Shown here piece by piece: positions 36,545 to 47,021 of a DNA stretch of 64,000 bases. Source of the DNA: Cordilura impudica (lineage: Eukaryota > Arthropoda > Insecta > Diptera > Scathophagidae). Location: NCBI GenBank assembly GCA_963682025.1, contig OY821517.1, positions 300,704,844 through 300,768,843 of the forward strand. Direction: 5' to 3'. The notes below the pieces were generated by a model. That model did no database searches and was not told where the DNA came from. It saw nothing but the letters and a program-made list of their open reading frames with translations. The first letter of the stretch is position 1. Every line of letters begins with the position of its first letter. Both the position numbers and the translations under genes were made by a program.

Positions 36545-37502
36545 ATGGTTTCTGAGGACACCAACTGGAATAGCAGCGACACAATGTCCGATACGGACAT
36601 GCACGATTCGAAGAATGACATTTGTGGTGGTGCCTCAAGCTCCAGTGGCAGCTCGGGCACCCCACGAACTAAACCGAATTGTGCACGTTGTCATAATCAC
36701 GGCTTCAAAATCAAATTGAAAGGCCACAAACGCTACTGTAAATTTCGCAATTGTAATTGTGAGAAATGTCGCCTGACCGCTGATCGTCAGCGTGTTATGG
36801 CTTTACAGACAGCACTTAGGCGGGCCCAACAGCAGGATGAACAGCGTATTTTGCAAATGCATGAAGTGCCACCGGTAGTACATCCACCGACAGCTTTACT
36901 TAAAGCTCACTATCATCATCATCATCACTTGCAACATCATATTAATGAACAATTGCATCATCACCATCATCCCCATTTGGTGGATGCATCAGCTGCGGCT
37001 GCCGTCGGTGCTGTTGTTGGTGGTATACCCCCTCATCATCATGTGGCTCATGCTGCTGCTATATCCACAATACGTTCTCCTCCACACAGTGATCACAGTG
37101 GCAATGGCGGAGGTGGGGGTGGAGGCAGCGGAGGTGGTAGTAGTGGTGGTGCTGGAGGAGGTGGCACAGCCAATGGCATTGATCGGGGCAATTCTGCTAC
37201 TTTAAATGGCATGGCTAGCAGCAGCAGCGTTGCATCAAGTTCAACAGTTGGGCCACCACATCACACACCTCCCGATCAACATCAGCATCAGCATCAGCAT
37301 CAGCATCAACATCACAACAACCACCACCATCATCATCATCCCCATCCACATTTGGCTATAGCGCCATCAACAGCTCAGTCTGTTGACAGTTCGTGTGATT
37401 CATCATCTCCGTCGCCATCGTCCACATCGGGAGCTGTTTCGGTACTAGTGAATCGAAAGACTTTGTCTGAACAACATCAAAATGGCGCTGATATGTCTAT
37501 AG
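36545..37502 (+). CDS. dsx: Doublesex, first coding exon (DM domain), partial
   Basis: Common N-terminal part of the DSX sex-determination transcription factors. Residues 1-33 match the fly DSX start (MVSE..., [22 protein letters not shown]). Residues 46-100 are the DM DNA-binding module with all eight zinc ligands (C46, C49, H52, H61, C65, C70, C72, C75) and the recognition tail [19 protein letters not shown]. His-rich (about 123-137 and 250-280) and Gly-rich (about 190-210) linkers follow, then the conserved [15 protein letters not shown] and VNRK segments. The exon ends at 37502 inside a Gly codon, with donor AG|GTGAGT; reading on gives a stop within five codons, so it must splice. In flies the next exon codes the dimerisation domain; it was not found here. 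Residue 50 is His where D. melanogaster has Arg. Confidence 0.95.
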
Positions 37503-37508
37503 GTGAGT
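37503..37508 (+). other. dsx: 5' splice site of the dsx coding exon
   Basis: AG|GTGAGT is a strong donor. It interrupts the Gly codon after 'MSI' (phase 1), as at the D. melanogaster junction before QDVFLDYC. Confidence 0.85.
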
Positions 37509-37859
37509 ACGTTTGATAAGCTTTTTACTCATAGAGAAAATATTTCCGTTACTATAAAAAACAAATGTCAGCTATAAACAAATTTTTTATAGTTTTCGAT
37601 AAGAAATAAAAAAATTCCCTAAAATTTTTAAAACTTTTTGAGCAATATATCATATTTTTAGAATTTTAGACAATATTAAGTCCATCTCATTCTTACCCGA
37701 TCCAAACTTTATGTGTTTAATTATAACAATTTATCATTATTTTTTTCATAGACTTAAATTAAAAATTTCTGTGAAACAAAATTAACGAAGATATGGAGTC
37801 ATGCAACCTGTGCAAACTTCAAAAAGGGAAAAATCTAATATAGCTCAAAAAAGTAGGAA

Positions 37860-38545
37860 TACCTTTTCTATAAAAGCAACTTTTTTTAAATAGGCTCCTA
37901 TTTTCTAACTGTACCTTTTGAAAAAAAGAGCCATTTTAAAATGTATATTTTTAAAAAAAGGACTTCTCTTTAAAAAGTACCATTTTAAAAGTAAATTTTT
38001 CACCTTTTATTAAAGAAAGTAAATTAAAACCCTATACGTGAAAAGTTCCTTTTTCATAAAAAGTACATTCCGCCAAAGAAAGTAAGTCGTCTTAAAAAAG
38101 GAAACTTTTATAAGATAAGGTACTTATCTTAAAAAGTACCTTATCTTAAAAGGGAACATTTTCTTATAAAAGTATCTTTCAAAAAAAGTAAGTTTTCTTA
38201 AAAAACTACATTTTCTGAAAAAAGTACCTTTCCTTAAAAAGTAGCTCTTCATAAAAAAGTAAATTTTCCTAAGAAAGTACCTTTCTTTAAGAAAAGTACC
38301 TTATTCTAAACATGTACCTTTTCTTAAAAAAAAGGCATTTTTCTTAAAAAAGTACCTTTTCTCAAAAAAGCACATTTTCCTAAAAAGTAAAGATTCTGAA
38401 AAATAGCACATATTTAAAAAAAATTACCTTATCGTAAATATTTACATTTTCTTAAAAAAGCATCTTTTCTTAAAAAGGTAAACTTTAAACAAAAAGTACA
38501 TTTTCTTAAAAAAAGTAAATTTTTTGGAAAAAAGTCCCTCTTCCT
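37860..38545 (+). repeat. Degenerate 17-18-bp array (CTTAAAAAAGTACCTTTT) in dsx intron
   Basis: About 35-40 imperfect units, each an A-run, 'GTAC' and a T-run. Each unit is close to self-complementary because of the GTAC centre. It starts about 360 bp after the dsx donor. Confidence 0.85.
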
Positions 38546-38985
38546 AATTGGACATAAATACATAAATACATAAATTGGACAGATTTTTTTTTTTTTTTTT
38601 GGTAATTTCTATAATTCCAAAATTTTGGTCACACTCTATGAATGAGTGCCCAGAGTATTTCGAATAACATACAACCAAAAACTGAACATTGTGGTGACTC
38701 TTATTCTGGCCACCACAATTGTCGGTATAGGCTGTAATGTGAGGCATATTCCGAGGCAAAGAATTAATAAATTCAAACAGGCAAGAACTAATTTCTTGGC
38801 AGCAACGGGAAGCTTGGCTTTCGTTCCACATATACATATTGGCCTTCGTTCCACACATACATATTGGCGTCTCCCGGTGATAAATTGTGGACAAAAAAGT
38901 TGTACATCCAAAGTTGACGGACATAGTATACTTGAGTGTATGTCAGTACAGGAGTTCACAACATTTTTTGCAAGTCGAAACAAAT
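38544..38985 (-). pseudogene. TE-derived protein remnant with SDxCGGQN-type motif
   Basis: Minus strand, two overlapping frames. Recognisable pieces: 'MYMWNESQASRCCQEI', 'ITAYTDNCGGQNKS' and 'SGHSFIECDQNFGIIE'. These match a motif set I know from uncharacterised insect and cnidarian transposon-like proteins (DUF7869 type): an acidic D followed by CGGQN, then GHS...CD.DFG. One frameshift near 38880 and no N- or C-terminal parts. Confidence 0.5.
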
Positions 38986-40663
38986 TGCCACATGGGTGTT
39001 AGTACTACACACAGAAAAATAAATCGCCAACCGATTTTTTCTAAAGTTTAACAACTCCATTTTCGATTGTATCAGCAGACATTTAATAGCAACTAACCAT
39101 TTTCTACTGTGATAAAATATTTACTGTTAATACAATAGAATTGTAATTGTAATCAACTCAAAATTCGGTTATCATCTATTATGAGTATTTTTATTTGACC
39201 TTTGCGATTTAATTTAAAAAAAATTATTATTTCAAGCTCGAGGTCTTCATCGTAATTCGGTTGGCAATAAATTTGGTAGTCACAACAAATCTGTTTTCTG
39301 TGTTTATAATTTTTTACAAACTCTTTAACTTATATACAGAACTTCATCAAAATTTATTTACATTAGCGAGCTCTAGTTTGATTACAAGGGATACATAGAG
39401 ATATACAGGCGGACGGACGGACAGACGGCCGGGCGGACATCGCTATGTTTTCTCAGCAAATGATCGGTGTGTCAAGGTAAAGTATTTTTGGTAATAGTAG
39501 GAAAGGTACGAAAGTAACCTTGGTCTGAAGTGTTTTGATCTTTTTTGGTATAGATTAAAACGAATATGTCATACTAAGTAATTTCCACGTACGTTCTATC
39601 TGAGAAAAAAATAATATATTTTTAAATATTACAAATAGTCTTGAATGGGAGTAGTATTACTTCTAGGTGTCTTAACATGTTTTGCTTAAATAAAATTTAT
39701 TCGTGTTGTGTGAAAGGCCCAAATAAAGCAAAAAAAAAAAAGTAATTAAAAAACATAAAAAACATAAGTATAGAACATAAATTTGTAGCAGATGTTAATA
39801 TTAATTGGCGACAGGGTCTAAAAATGGTCTGAGGATGACCAGACTTTGTGAGGATGGGGACTACACAGAAACACAAACAGAGTACCACACAAACAGACGG
39901 AATGACGGACATCCTTAAATCGAGTATGGGTCAATTATTTTTGGTAGTTGCAAACATCAGCACAAAATTTTGCCTTCACCGCAGAGTGCTATTTCGTATG
40001 AAAAGTATTTAAGCATTTTTATATATTTTCGGTTTCAGTGTGCTGAATGTCTTTCGAGAGGCAGATCCCAGGGTCTAATAAATATTGATCGATGTTCTAG
40101 ACAAACGAATGACAAACTCAATCGACACCCTTTAACATTCTCCAAGTGGTGCAAGAAACATCGTCGACATGATGTCCCGGTATACATGAGTGGTATTGGT
40201 ATTGTAAAATCGGCTACCAGTGAAACGAACAAGTATTTAAAAAAGAACATTCAAGTGTCTGGACTTTGAAAAACGGTGCACGAATTTCTTCGTACCATCT
40301 GGTAGTAGATAGCAATTATATCCGACCGAAAATAAATGGTATAGTAGTGATTCCTAATGAATTTTTTTTTATTTTTCGTAAATAGCTCTTATGAAACTCT
40401 TAATATTGTCTTCAGTGATTTTATACCTATTTTCTTGAAAAATTTGTTTTCAAATCACTATCCATTTTACTAGAGACCAATATAAGTATATGGATCTCAG
40501 CTTCAGCGATATCAGTCCTGTAATACCATAGAACTGTCCGTTTGCTGTTATGACACGACACCGAATTACGCTAAAATAGAAGTAGCGGCCTCATGTCTGT
40601 TGTCCCATGAATGGTAACAGTCAAAAACTGCTGAAAGAATAATTCGGTGTTAATCGTCCCAGT
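38986..40663. other. Mixed repeat fragments, no gene
   Basis: 39340-39500 and 39870-39965 hold diverged PAL22-like 3' pieces ('gcggacggacggacagacgg', 'ggtagttgcaaacatcagca'). The 99-codon ORF at 39970-40269 matches nothing I recognise and has no start context. Confidence 0.4.
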
Positions 40664-41990
40664 TGTATTGTATTGTATAAAGAGGTGTTTGAAGTACTGC
40701 GACGAAAGTGATCTATTGTACTGCCCTCTGCTAATAGGTCGTCCCTATAAACTCTCATCCAACCCTGAAGCCCTCAGGAATTAGAGGATGTTGGTTGGTT
40801 CTAGTAATTTTATGTCGCTACCTAGTATTGCAAAGTTCCGTAATAAAGTATTTCCTTAAATCATATTTCTTCTCAGCCTTGTCCATGGGGCAATCTAGGA
40901 GGGTGTAATCATTAACTTGGCTTATTCGGTTCCATTGCCCTTCATAAAGCCTGATTATAGGTTTACTTCCCTTTATCCTGATTGCCGTTGCCAGGGCTTT
41001 CCTCTGCACCACTATATGTAGTGGGCTTAGTTCCAATATTGCTTCAAGTGATGCCGTTGGGCACGTCCTCATTGCACCCGTTATCCCAATGCACGCTAAT
41101 CTTTGTATTTTACTTAACTCCATTTGAGTTGACTTCAGATCTGTTCTTTTGGCCCACGCTATAGCCCCATAAGTCACAAGATGCTGGGTTTACATCCCTA
41201 GGTTTTACCCGCTATCGTTCTGCATATCATTGTAGCTCGCTTGGCTTTCTCAGTGTTGTCGTCGACATGTGCCTTCCATGTTAACTTACCCAGGTATTTC
41301 ACCTGCACTTATGGTTCGATGACTTCCACCAGAATTTTAATTGTCCTCCATCTTGGAAGTTTCCTTTTCCTTTTCAATGGTACAATAGTGGTCTTTGTCG
41401 GATTGATGTTCCATCCTGTTGCCCTACACCATTGACATATAATCCTAAACCCTCTTTGCACAATGTCGCATAGGGTTTCCTCGAATTTGCATTTTGCTAT
41501 TAAGACTATATCGTCAGAGTAGCCTTAACATTGTATTCCTGCTTCCGACAGTTTCATTAGTAGTTCGTCCACAACCAGACTCCACATTAAGAGCGAAAGA
41601 ACTCCTCCCTGTGGACATCCTCTGGTTGTGTTGACGCCTATAGTCTCCCCTTCTGCTGTTGTTTCTACTGATCTCGTGTAGGGCACTTCTACCATCCATT
41701 TTGATGTTACCGAGTCTTCTCCTCATCGGTTTAATGCCCTTCCAATTACTTCGTGTGAAGTATTATCAAAGGCTCCTTCTATCTCCAGGAAGGCACAAAC
41801 GGCTATTTCCTTTTCATCTATTGATTTCTGAATAGTTCTTACTAGGCTAGTGAGAGCGGTCTCTCCTTTTTGGAATATCTGTCCCAACCCTTCTGGATTT
41901 TTTATGATTTTAGTTCTTCCTCCTTTTTCACTTTTCCGACGAAGCATTGTACTATATTAGTTGCCTTTCTTCCCGATATATTGGTATTTT
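40664..41990 (-). pseudogene. Jockey/R1-type LINE remnant, RT region
   Basis: Minus strand. Upstream part (41947-41720) with 'AVCAFLEIEGAFDNTSHEVI' is the RT fingers-palm region with its Asp. The catalytic box reads GYSDDIVLIA near 41505-41530. Then comes 'TYGAIAWAK' and 'LACIGITGAMRTCPTASLEA' (41177-40818), the segment joining RT to RNase H. The 3' end carries (ATACA)n-like units (ttgtattgtattgta on plus at 40670). Truncated at the 5' side and frameshifted. The 3' part is shared with 43553-43877. Confidence 0.75.
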
Positions 41991-43261
41991 AATAATAAAA
42001 ACCTGTTTTTGATGCCTCTTCCTTTTTTGCTATAGGTGGAAATAACACGGGACATAAGATGTCACGAAATGTCTCCAGAAAAAGTTTAAAAATTCACATT
42101 TCTGTTCACAAGTTCACTTCGCGACATAATCTCATTAAGGGGGGTAAAGTTTTAAAAGTTAAAAAATTCATATTTTCATAATTTTTTTTTTTAAGATATG
42201 AATAATGTTGGATTAGTTGTTTCATATACACGTTATAGCATAAAATAAAAGTCCGTGACAGCGAAACTACGAGGGCGTTGTTGTTTTGCGGTCAACATCA
42301 TAACTCGTTACCGGATCATGTGAAACGAAAAAAAAACGAAATGCGTTTAAAATGTGACATGTTTCCCGACGTAATCACGAAGAGTTTTTTTAATTTTTTA
42401 TTTTTGGCAGCATTTTGAAGTGAAAAACATGATTTTTGCTGTAAAATTTCGGGAATTTGTTGTTAAAAAATGGGGAAGAGAATGGAAAATAAAATAAACT
42501 TTTCGTGGTTACCTGATGATTTATGTGTATATATAGTGTGTAAATTTTCAAAAGAATCGGTCAAATAGATTTTGAGTTATGATGTTCACGGACTTCGAAC
42601 ATTTATTTGCGAGAAAATCAATTTAAAGTTCTTTAAAAACTGATTTATATACGATATACCGTATGAGGCCGGTCGCTGGAAACGCCTTATCTTCTTAAGT
42701 TTTGCTCCGACTTACTTCAAATTTTTACACAGCACTCTCAACATGTTGTACATTCAGAAAGAGAAATGCAAAAAAAAAGGTTTTAGAACCTTACCCCCAA
42801 TTAATTATTATTAATAAATGAATGAACTTTTTAAGAGATAATTACTCGTATATAACAACCCAAATTTAATATTTGTGAATTTATATTTCTGGAAATTGGG
42901 TCTTTATTTCGTAATGAAAGTAAGCCCTGAATTAAATTAATTAAATAATACTTTAGGACTGCCTTTTCCACTGTCGCAAAAAAAAAGCAATAGGAACAAA
43001 CTAATTTCTTTTAGGACAAATTATTTACAATTTTTGAACAGAGTTGAAGCAAAAACTGGCCTAAAAAAGTTTAAAAAAATTTTTTTTTAACAGACTTCAA
43101 ATCAATTTTCAGAGATGGACCCAGTTTTTTTTTTTGTATCATGGACATTTGTCTTGTATATATTTCCTCCTCCTGCATTTTAAACCATTAATTTACGATG
43201 GTAGTCCATCTTTGCGCCTGGATTTTAAGAGTGATAAAAAATATATACATATATCAGGTAT
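41991..43261. other. Unassigned stretch
   Basis: Several AT-rich blocks and a few GC-richer words ('ccgtgacagcgaaactacga', 'aggccggtcgctggaaacgc'), no ORF over 60 codons. Could be the non-coding part of an unknown element. Confidence 0.35.
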
Positions 43262-44345
43262 ACCGATAAGTTTTCGCCGTTTGAAAAAACGCTGTGGAAG
43301 ACCGAAAGGGTATGAAGACGAGAAATTGGAAGCGTTGTGGGATCAAGATTTGTGTACATTAGGAGGTGACTTACAATTATTTCCACAACGTTTAAACTCA
43401 ATGGGAATAATTCAAAACCAAGGATCCACCTGGCCATATGTATTTTATGGTGGAATCAGCTTAGAGTCCTGTATTATGAGTTTCTAAAATTGAACGCAAC
43501 CATTACTTGGGCTGTGTACCGAACACAATTGATGAGATTGGGCATGCCCGATTGTATTGTATTGTATTGTAAAAAGAGGTATTTGAAGTACTGCTAATAG
43601 GCTGTCCCTTAAAAATCTCATCCAACCCTGAAGCCCTCAGGAATTCGAGGATGTTGGTTAGTTCTAGTAGTTTTATGTCGCTACTTAGTATTTGGAAAGA
43701 TCCCAGGTGCTTCTTTCTTTTATGCATTAACGCTCCACATTCCCCAAGTATGTGCTCTGCTGATTCGGCTTCCTCATCACAGAATCTGCACATGGGGTTT
43801 TCTACGATTCCTAGCCTGCTCAGATGTTCCCTGAGCCTACACTGACCAGTTAAAATCGCGGTTAGTATTCTAATTCCGGCATGCCCGATACAACAAGGGT
43901 ATTCTCCTGCATGATAATGATCCTCGTCCATATGTTGCGGTGCCGGTTAAGCCTATTTACAAATACCCAAATGGGAGGTTTTGTCCGTCATGTGCACCAG
44001 ACATTGTTATACAATAATTGACGAAACGTCGAGAAAAACTTGTAAAATAAATGCATTTTTGTTTAGATTAAAGAAAACATAGGTCTGACTAGCTTAAAAA
44101 AAACACAACATTGTTCTTCTGTTTTTCACTTATTTCGATCGATGACATAGCAGGACTTGACATCATATGAAAATCCCAAAAACTGGCTCGGTTTGTGGAT
44201 AGCCTCAAAAGATGAAGCATTCTTCCGACCATATGCTGCCAGAAAGATGGGAAAAATTAGTGGCAAGCGATGAACAATACTTCGAAAAAGAAAACGTAAA
44301 TTTCCGTTCTTTCATAATAAATGACCATAATAATTCCGGAAGCTC
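43262..44345 (+). pseudogene. mariner (DD34D) transposase remnant split by a LINE
   Basis: Plus-strand pieces in order: N-terminal HTH ('GRPKGYEDEKLEALWDQD', 'RLNSMGIIQNQG') at 43290-43430; after an internal deletion 'WNQLRVLYYEFLKLNATIT' and 'YRTQLMRLG' at 43450-43545; then, beyond the LINE insert, 'HDNDPRPYVAVPVK' (second catalytic Asp) at 43905-43955; and the C-terminal 'KNWLGLWIASKDEAFF' and 'MLPERWEKLVASDEQYFE' at 44170-44290. This is the classical mariner arrangement. Stops and frameshifts mark it as dead. No TIR identified. Confidence 0.8.
43553..43877 (-). mobile_element. 5'-truncated LINE insertion with 12-bp TSD
   Basis: Minus-strand LINE 3' end: coding 'GIRILTAILTGQCRLREHLS' and 'CRFCDEEAESAEHILGEC' (zinc-type C-terminal motif), non-coding tail and (TTGTA)n terminus at the low-coordinate end. 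GGCATGCCCGAT is duplicated at 43541-43552 and 43878-43889, and the mariner frame resumes after it, fixing both insertion boundaries. Same family as 40664-41990. Confidence 0.85.
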
Positions 44346-44986
44346 ATTTGTTCACCTGAGTTTTGTACAGTCTTCGAGTCTTTTTCGACTCCTTTAACCG
44401 ATTTAAACAATCATAAATGCGCTCATTTTCTGATCATAGAAGACTCTTTTGTCGGGAGAAAATGGCAACCTATCCCTGACTGAAGAGTCTCTTATTTGCT
44501 GATCAGTTTCTATTCATTTTCAAGTCATATTTTTTATTGCTCTAATATTGTTGTTGTATTTTTAATAAATCACTTTTTATGCGTAAGCGTAAGCGTGAAT
44601 CATTTTCGAGCCTTTTTTCAATTGCGGATGAGATTAATCAGTTTTTAACCATCAAAAGTGCTCGAAGAAGACTCAATCTTCCAACTGCTGACTGGGATCT
44701 AGCTTTTGCACGTTATCTGAGTTAATTTATTTATTTATTTATTTTTTGTTTTGATATAAATTCAAATTCTTCTTATTTGACGAAAATTTGTCTGGTGGGT
44801 TGCTAGAGGATTTGATTTCCCCCGCAATTTTTCGGCTTAAATTTTTATAGATTAAATTGTCATGGGGATAAATCCGGGTGCCAAACTTCAGTGCTCGGCA
44901 AAGGCTATAACTGGGTTTATGAGCATGCTAAAAACTTTAAAGAAATAAACAAAAAACATTCGAAATACTCGTAGCATCTGCTGAAT
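44346..44986. other. Unassigned AT-rich stretch
   Basis: A 48-codon ORF from 44579 ('MRKRKRESFSSLFSIADEIN') is open but matches no family I recognise; too short to call. Confidence 0.3.
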
Positions 44987-44991
44987 ATAAT

Positions 44992-46452
44992 GCTGAGTAC
45001 ACACGATGGAACATTAAGTGGAACATTCGTAAAAAACATGTTTCCATTTTTTCATACAAACGATGCAACCAAACACGAAACATCACTTCTGCGTGTTTGT
45101 TGAATATGCTGCCACTAAACAAACGCGGAAGAAATTTTTTTATTAATGAGATGACAGCTATTGTTATTATTAATAACAATTGATGCCCTGTTGTACGAAA
45201 ATGAAGAAGAGCTACAATTAATTGATAATTAAAGAACTTCAATAAACATTTTGTATAAAATGCAATTAATCGATAATTGAAGACTGTAATAAACATTTCA
45301 TATAAAACAAGTAAGAAAATTATAGTCGGTCTAGACCGACTATATGATACCCTATACCATGCGTTTTGAAACCCTATCTCATAAGCCCAACTAACTGGAC
45401 ATAGAAAATAAGCATAAACCAAATTTGAGTGGTATTTTTATTATTTTTTTTGGCTGAAGATATGAAAAAGTCCATATCGGATGCTATATCTATATGGGGA
45501 CTAGGCCCAAAAATGGACAGATCCTGGCAAAGTCTCTTGTATTTTGCAAAAATATATACAAACAAAACTTGAGAACAATCAGTGCAATATTTTTGTTTTT
45601 TGATAGATTTAAGTGAAGATCGGGAAGCAGCTCTATATGGGGCCTAGGACTAAGAGTTGTTCCATAGGGATCATTTCTGGACTACTCATGGATGTAATAA
45701 ACGCATAAAAACCCAATTTGAGTAAGATCTATATGACAATTTGGATCTTATGGCAATTTATGTCGATTTCATAGCGGTCATTTGTATGGGGGCTAGGTCA
45801 ACAGCATTCATCCTATGGTCGATAGAAGCTTATATACCAAATTTCATCAAAATCTATTCATATTTGCGCCTGCAGTTTGATTACAAGGTTTACATGGACG
45901 CACAGACGGACGGACGGACGGACATCATTAAATCGAATCAGTTATTGATTCTGATTCGATAGGTATAATAAAAGATGGCTCGAAGTGAAATATTTTTGGT
46001 AGTTACAAACAGCAGCACAAAGTCATTATACCCAAACCACGTAGTTGTATAGGGTATAATTATAATTTATATGTATGTACTTCTTTTATTATTAAAAAAC
46101 TATTTTTTTTTTAAATTTTATGTGAATTTCTTTTTTTTTATTATAAAACTAAAATTAAATTCATTCATTGTCTTCAAATTTCGCCATTTCGTCTCTCTTT
46201 TATTTTCTTTACTACGATATACAAAACAACATTACAGCGTGACTTCTCTCAATGAAATAAGAGAGCAAAAATAGTAAACATCGATACAGACGATGAAACC
46301 TTGAGTTTGGAAACATAAAATATCAAAATAATTTGATATTTGAGGAACCAAAATTGAAACATGAATTTTGAGATAAACCATTGCTACACACGATGGAACG
46401 TTAACAGGAACATCGTCATGTTCCACTAAATGTTCCATCGTGTGTACTCAGC
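44992..46452. mobile_element. Non-autonomous element with near-perfect TIRs and 5-bp TSD
   Basis: GCTGAGTACACACGATGGAA starts both ends in inverted orientation. Including flanking bases, 44990-45026 and 46418-46454 match at 36 of 37 positions. ATAAT is duplicated at 44987-44991 and 46453-46457. A PAL22 copy fills 45306-46059, leaving about 700 bp of original element with no coding capacity. A third partial copy of the end ('acacgatggaacgttaacag') lies subterminally at 46387. Confidence 0.85.
45306..46059 (+). repeat. PAL22 repeat inside the TIR element
   Basis: Perfect palindrome, three modules (the last shortened after 'gggggctaggtca'), (GGAC)n at 45905-45921, end 'gtagttgtatagggtataat'. 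Younger than its host element. Confidence 0.85.
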
Positions 46453-46457
46453 ATAAT

Positions 46458-46853
46458 AGTTTTAATATTAAGACACGCCTCTGAATAACTCTAAAGCAGG
46501 CGGAGCTTAATAGTGTATGGATTATTATTGCTTCTCTTCAAATTACTGACATTACGTACTGGCAGTGCTTCATTTAATATGGAAACTACAATTAAATATC
46601 ATCAAAGAGGGGGGAAAAATCCGTTAACATATTTCTTCAATATATAAATACAGAAATATGTGTATACCAACAAAAGAATCACACACACATATAAACGCAC
46701 GAAATCTTAGTTAATAGTGATGAGCCAGAAATGAAAAATTGCATGTTAATATTATGTATGACATACTAAACAACAATGGAAGACATCAAAATATTACACA
46801 GAGTATACACATGTAATGTGAAATGTGAACATCACTCTATGCGCAACGTGATC
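46458..46853. other. Short stretch between elements
   Basis: No feature recognised; ends at the hAT TSD (atataaac, 46854-46861). Confidence 0.35.
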
Positions 46854-47021
46854 ATATAAACCAGGCCTGGGCAAACTTTTATGGTCAAGGGCCGCACGGT
46901 TATCTAAATTGGAATAATTGGGCAGCTAATTAAAATGTATATCATAGAAAATAAAAAAAAAATGTTTTTTATTAATAAATGCTAGTATGAAAAATATAGA
47001 ATTAACAAATAAGTAATTATT

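Noticed and set aside
36445..36660. Antisense ORF over the dsx start, and 36945-37205 in another frame
   Set aside because: Shadows of the biased codon use of the dsx exon; no family match.
43503..43931. Reading the whole 142-codon ORF as LINE protein
   Set aside because: The 12-bp TSD shows that the first about 18 codons and the last about 15 are flanking mariner sequence.
44937..45422. 161-codon minus-strand ORF
   Set aside because: Runs from a TIR element into a PAL22 copy; no conserved features.
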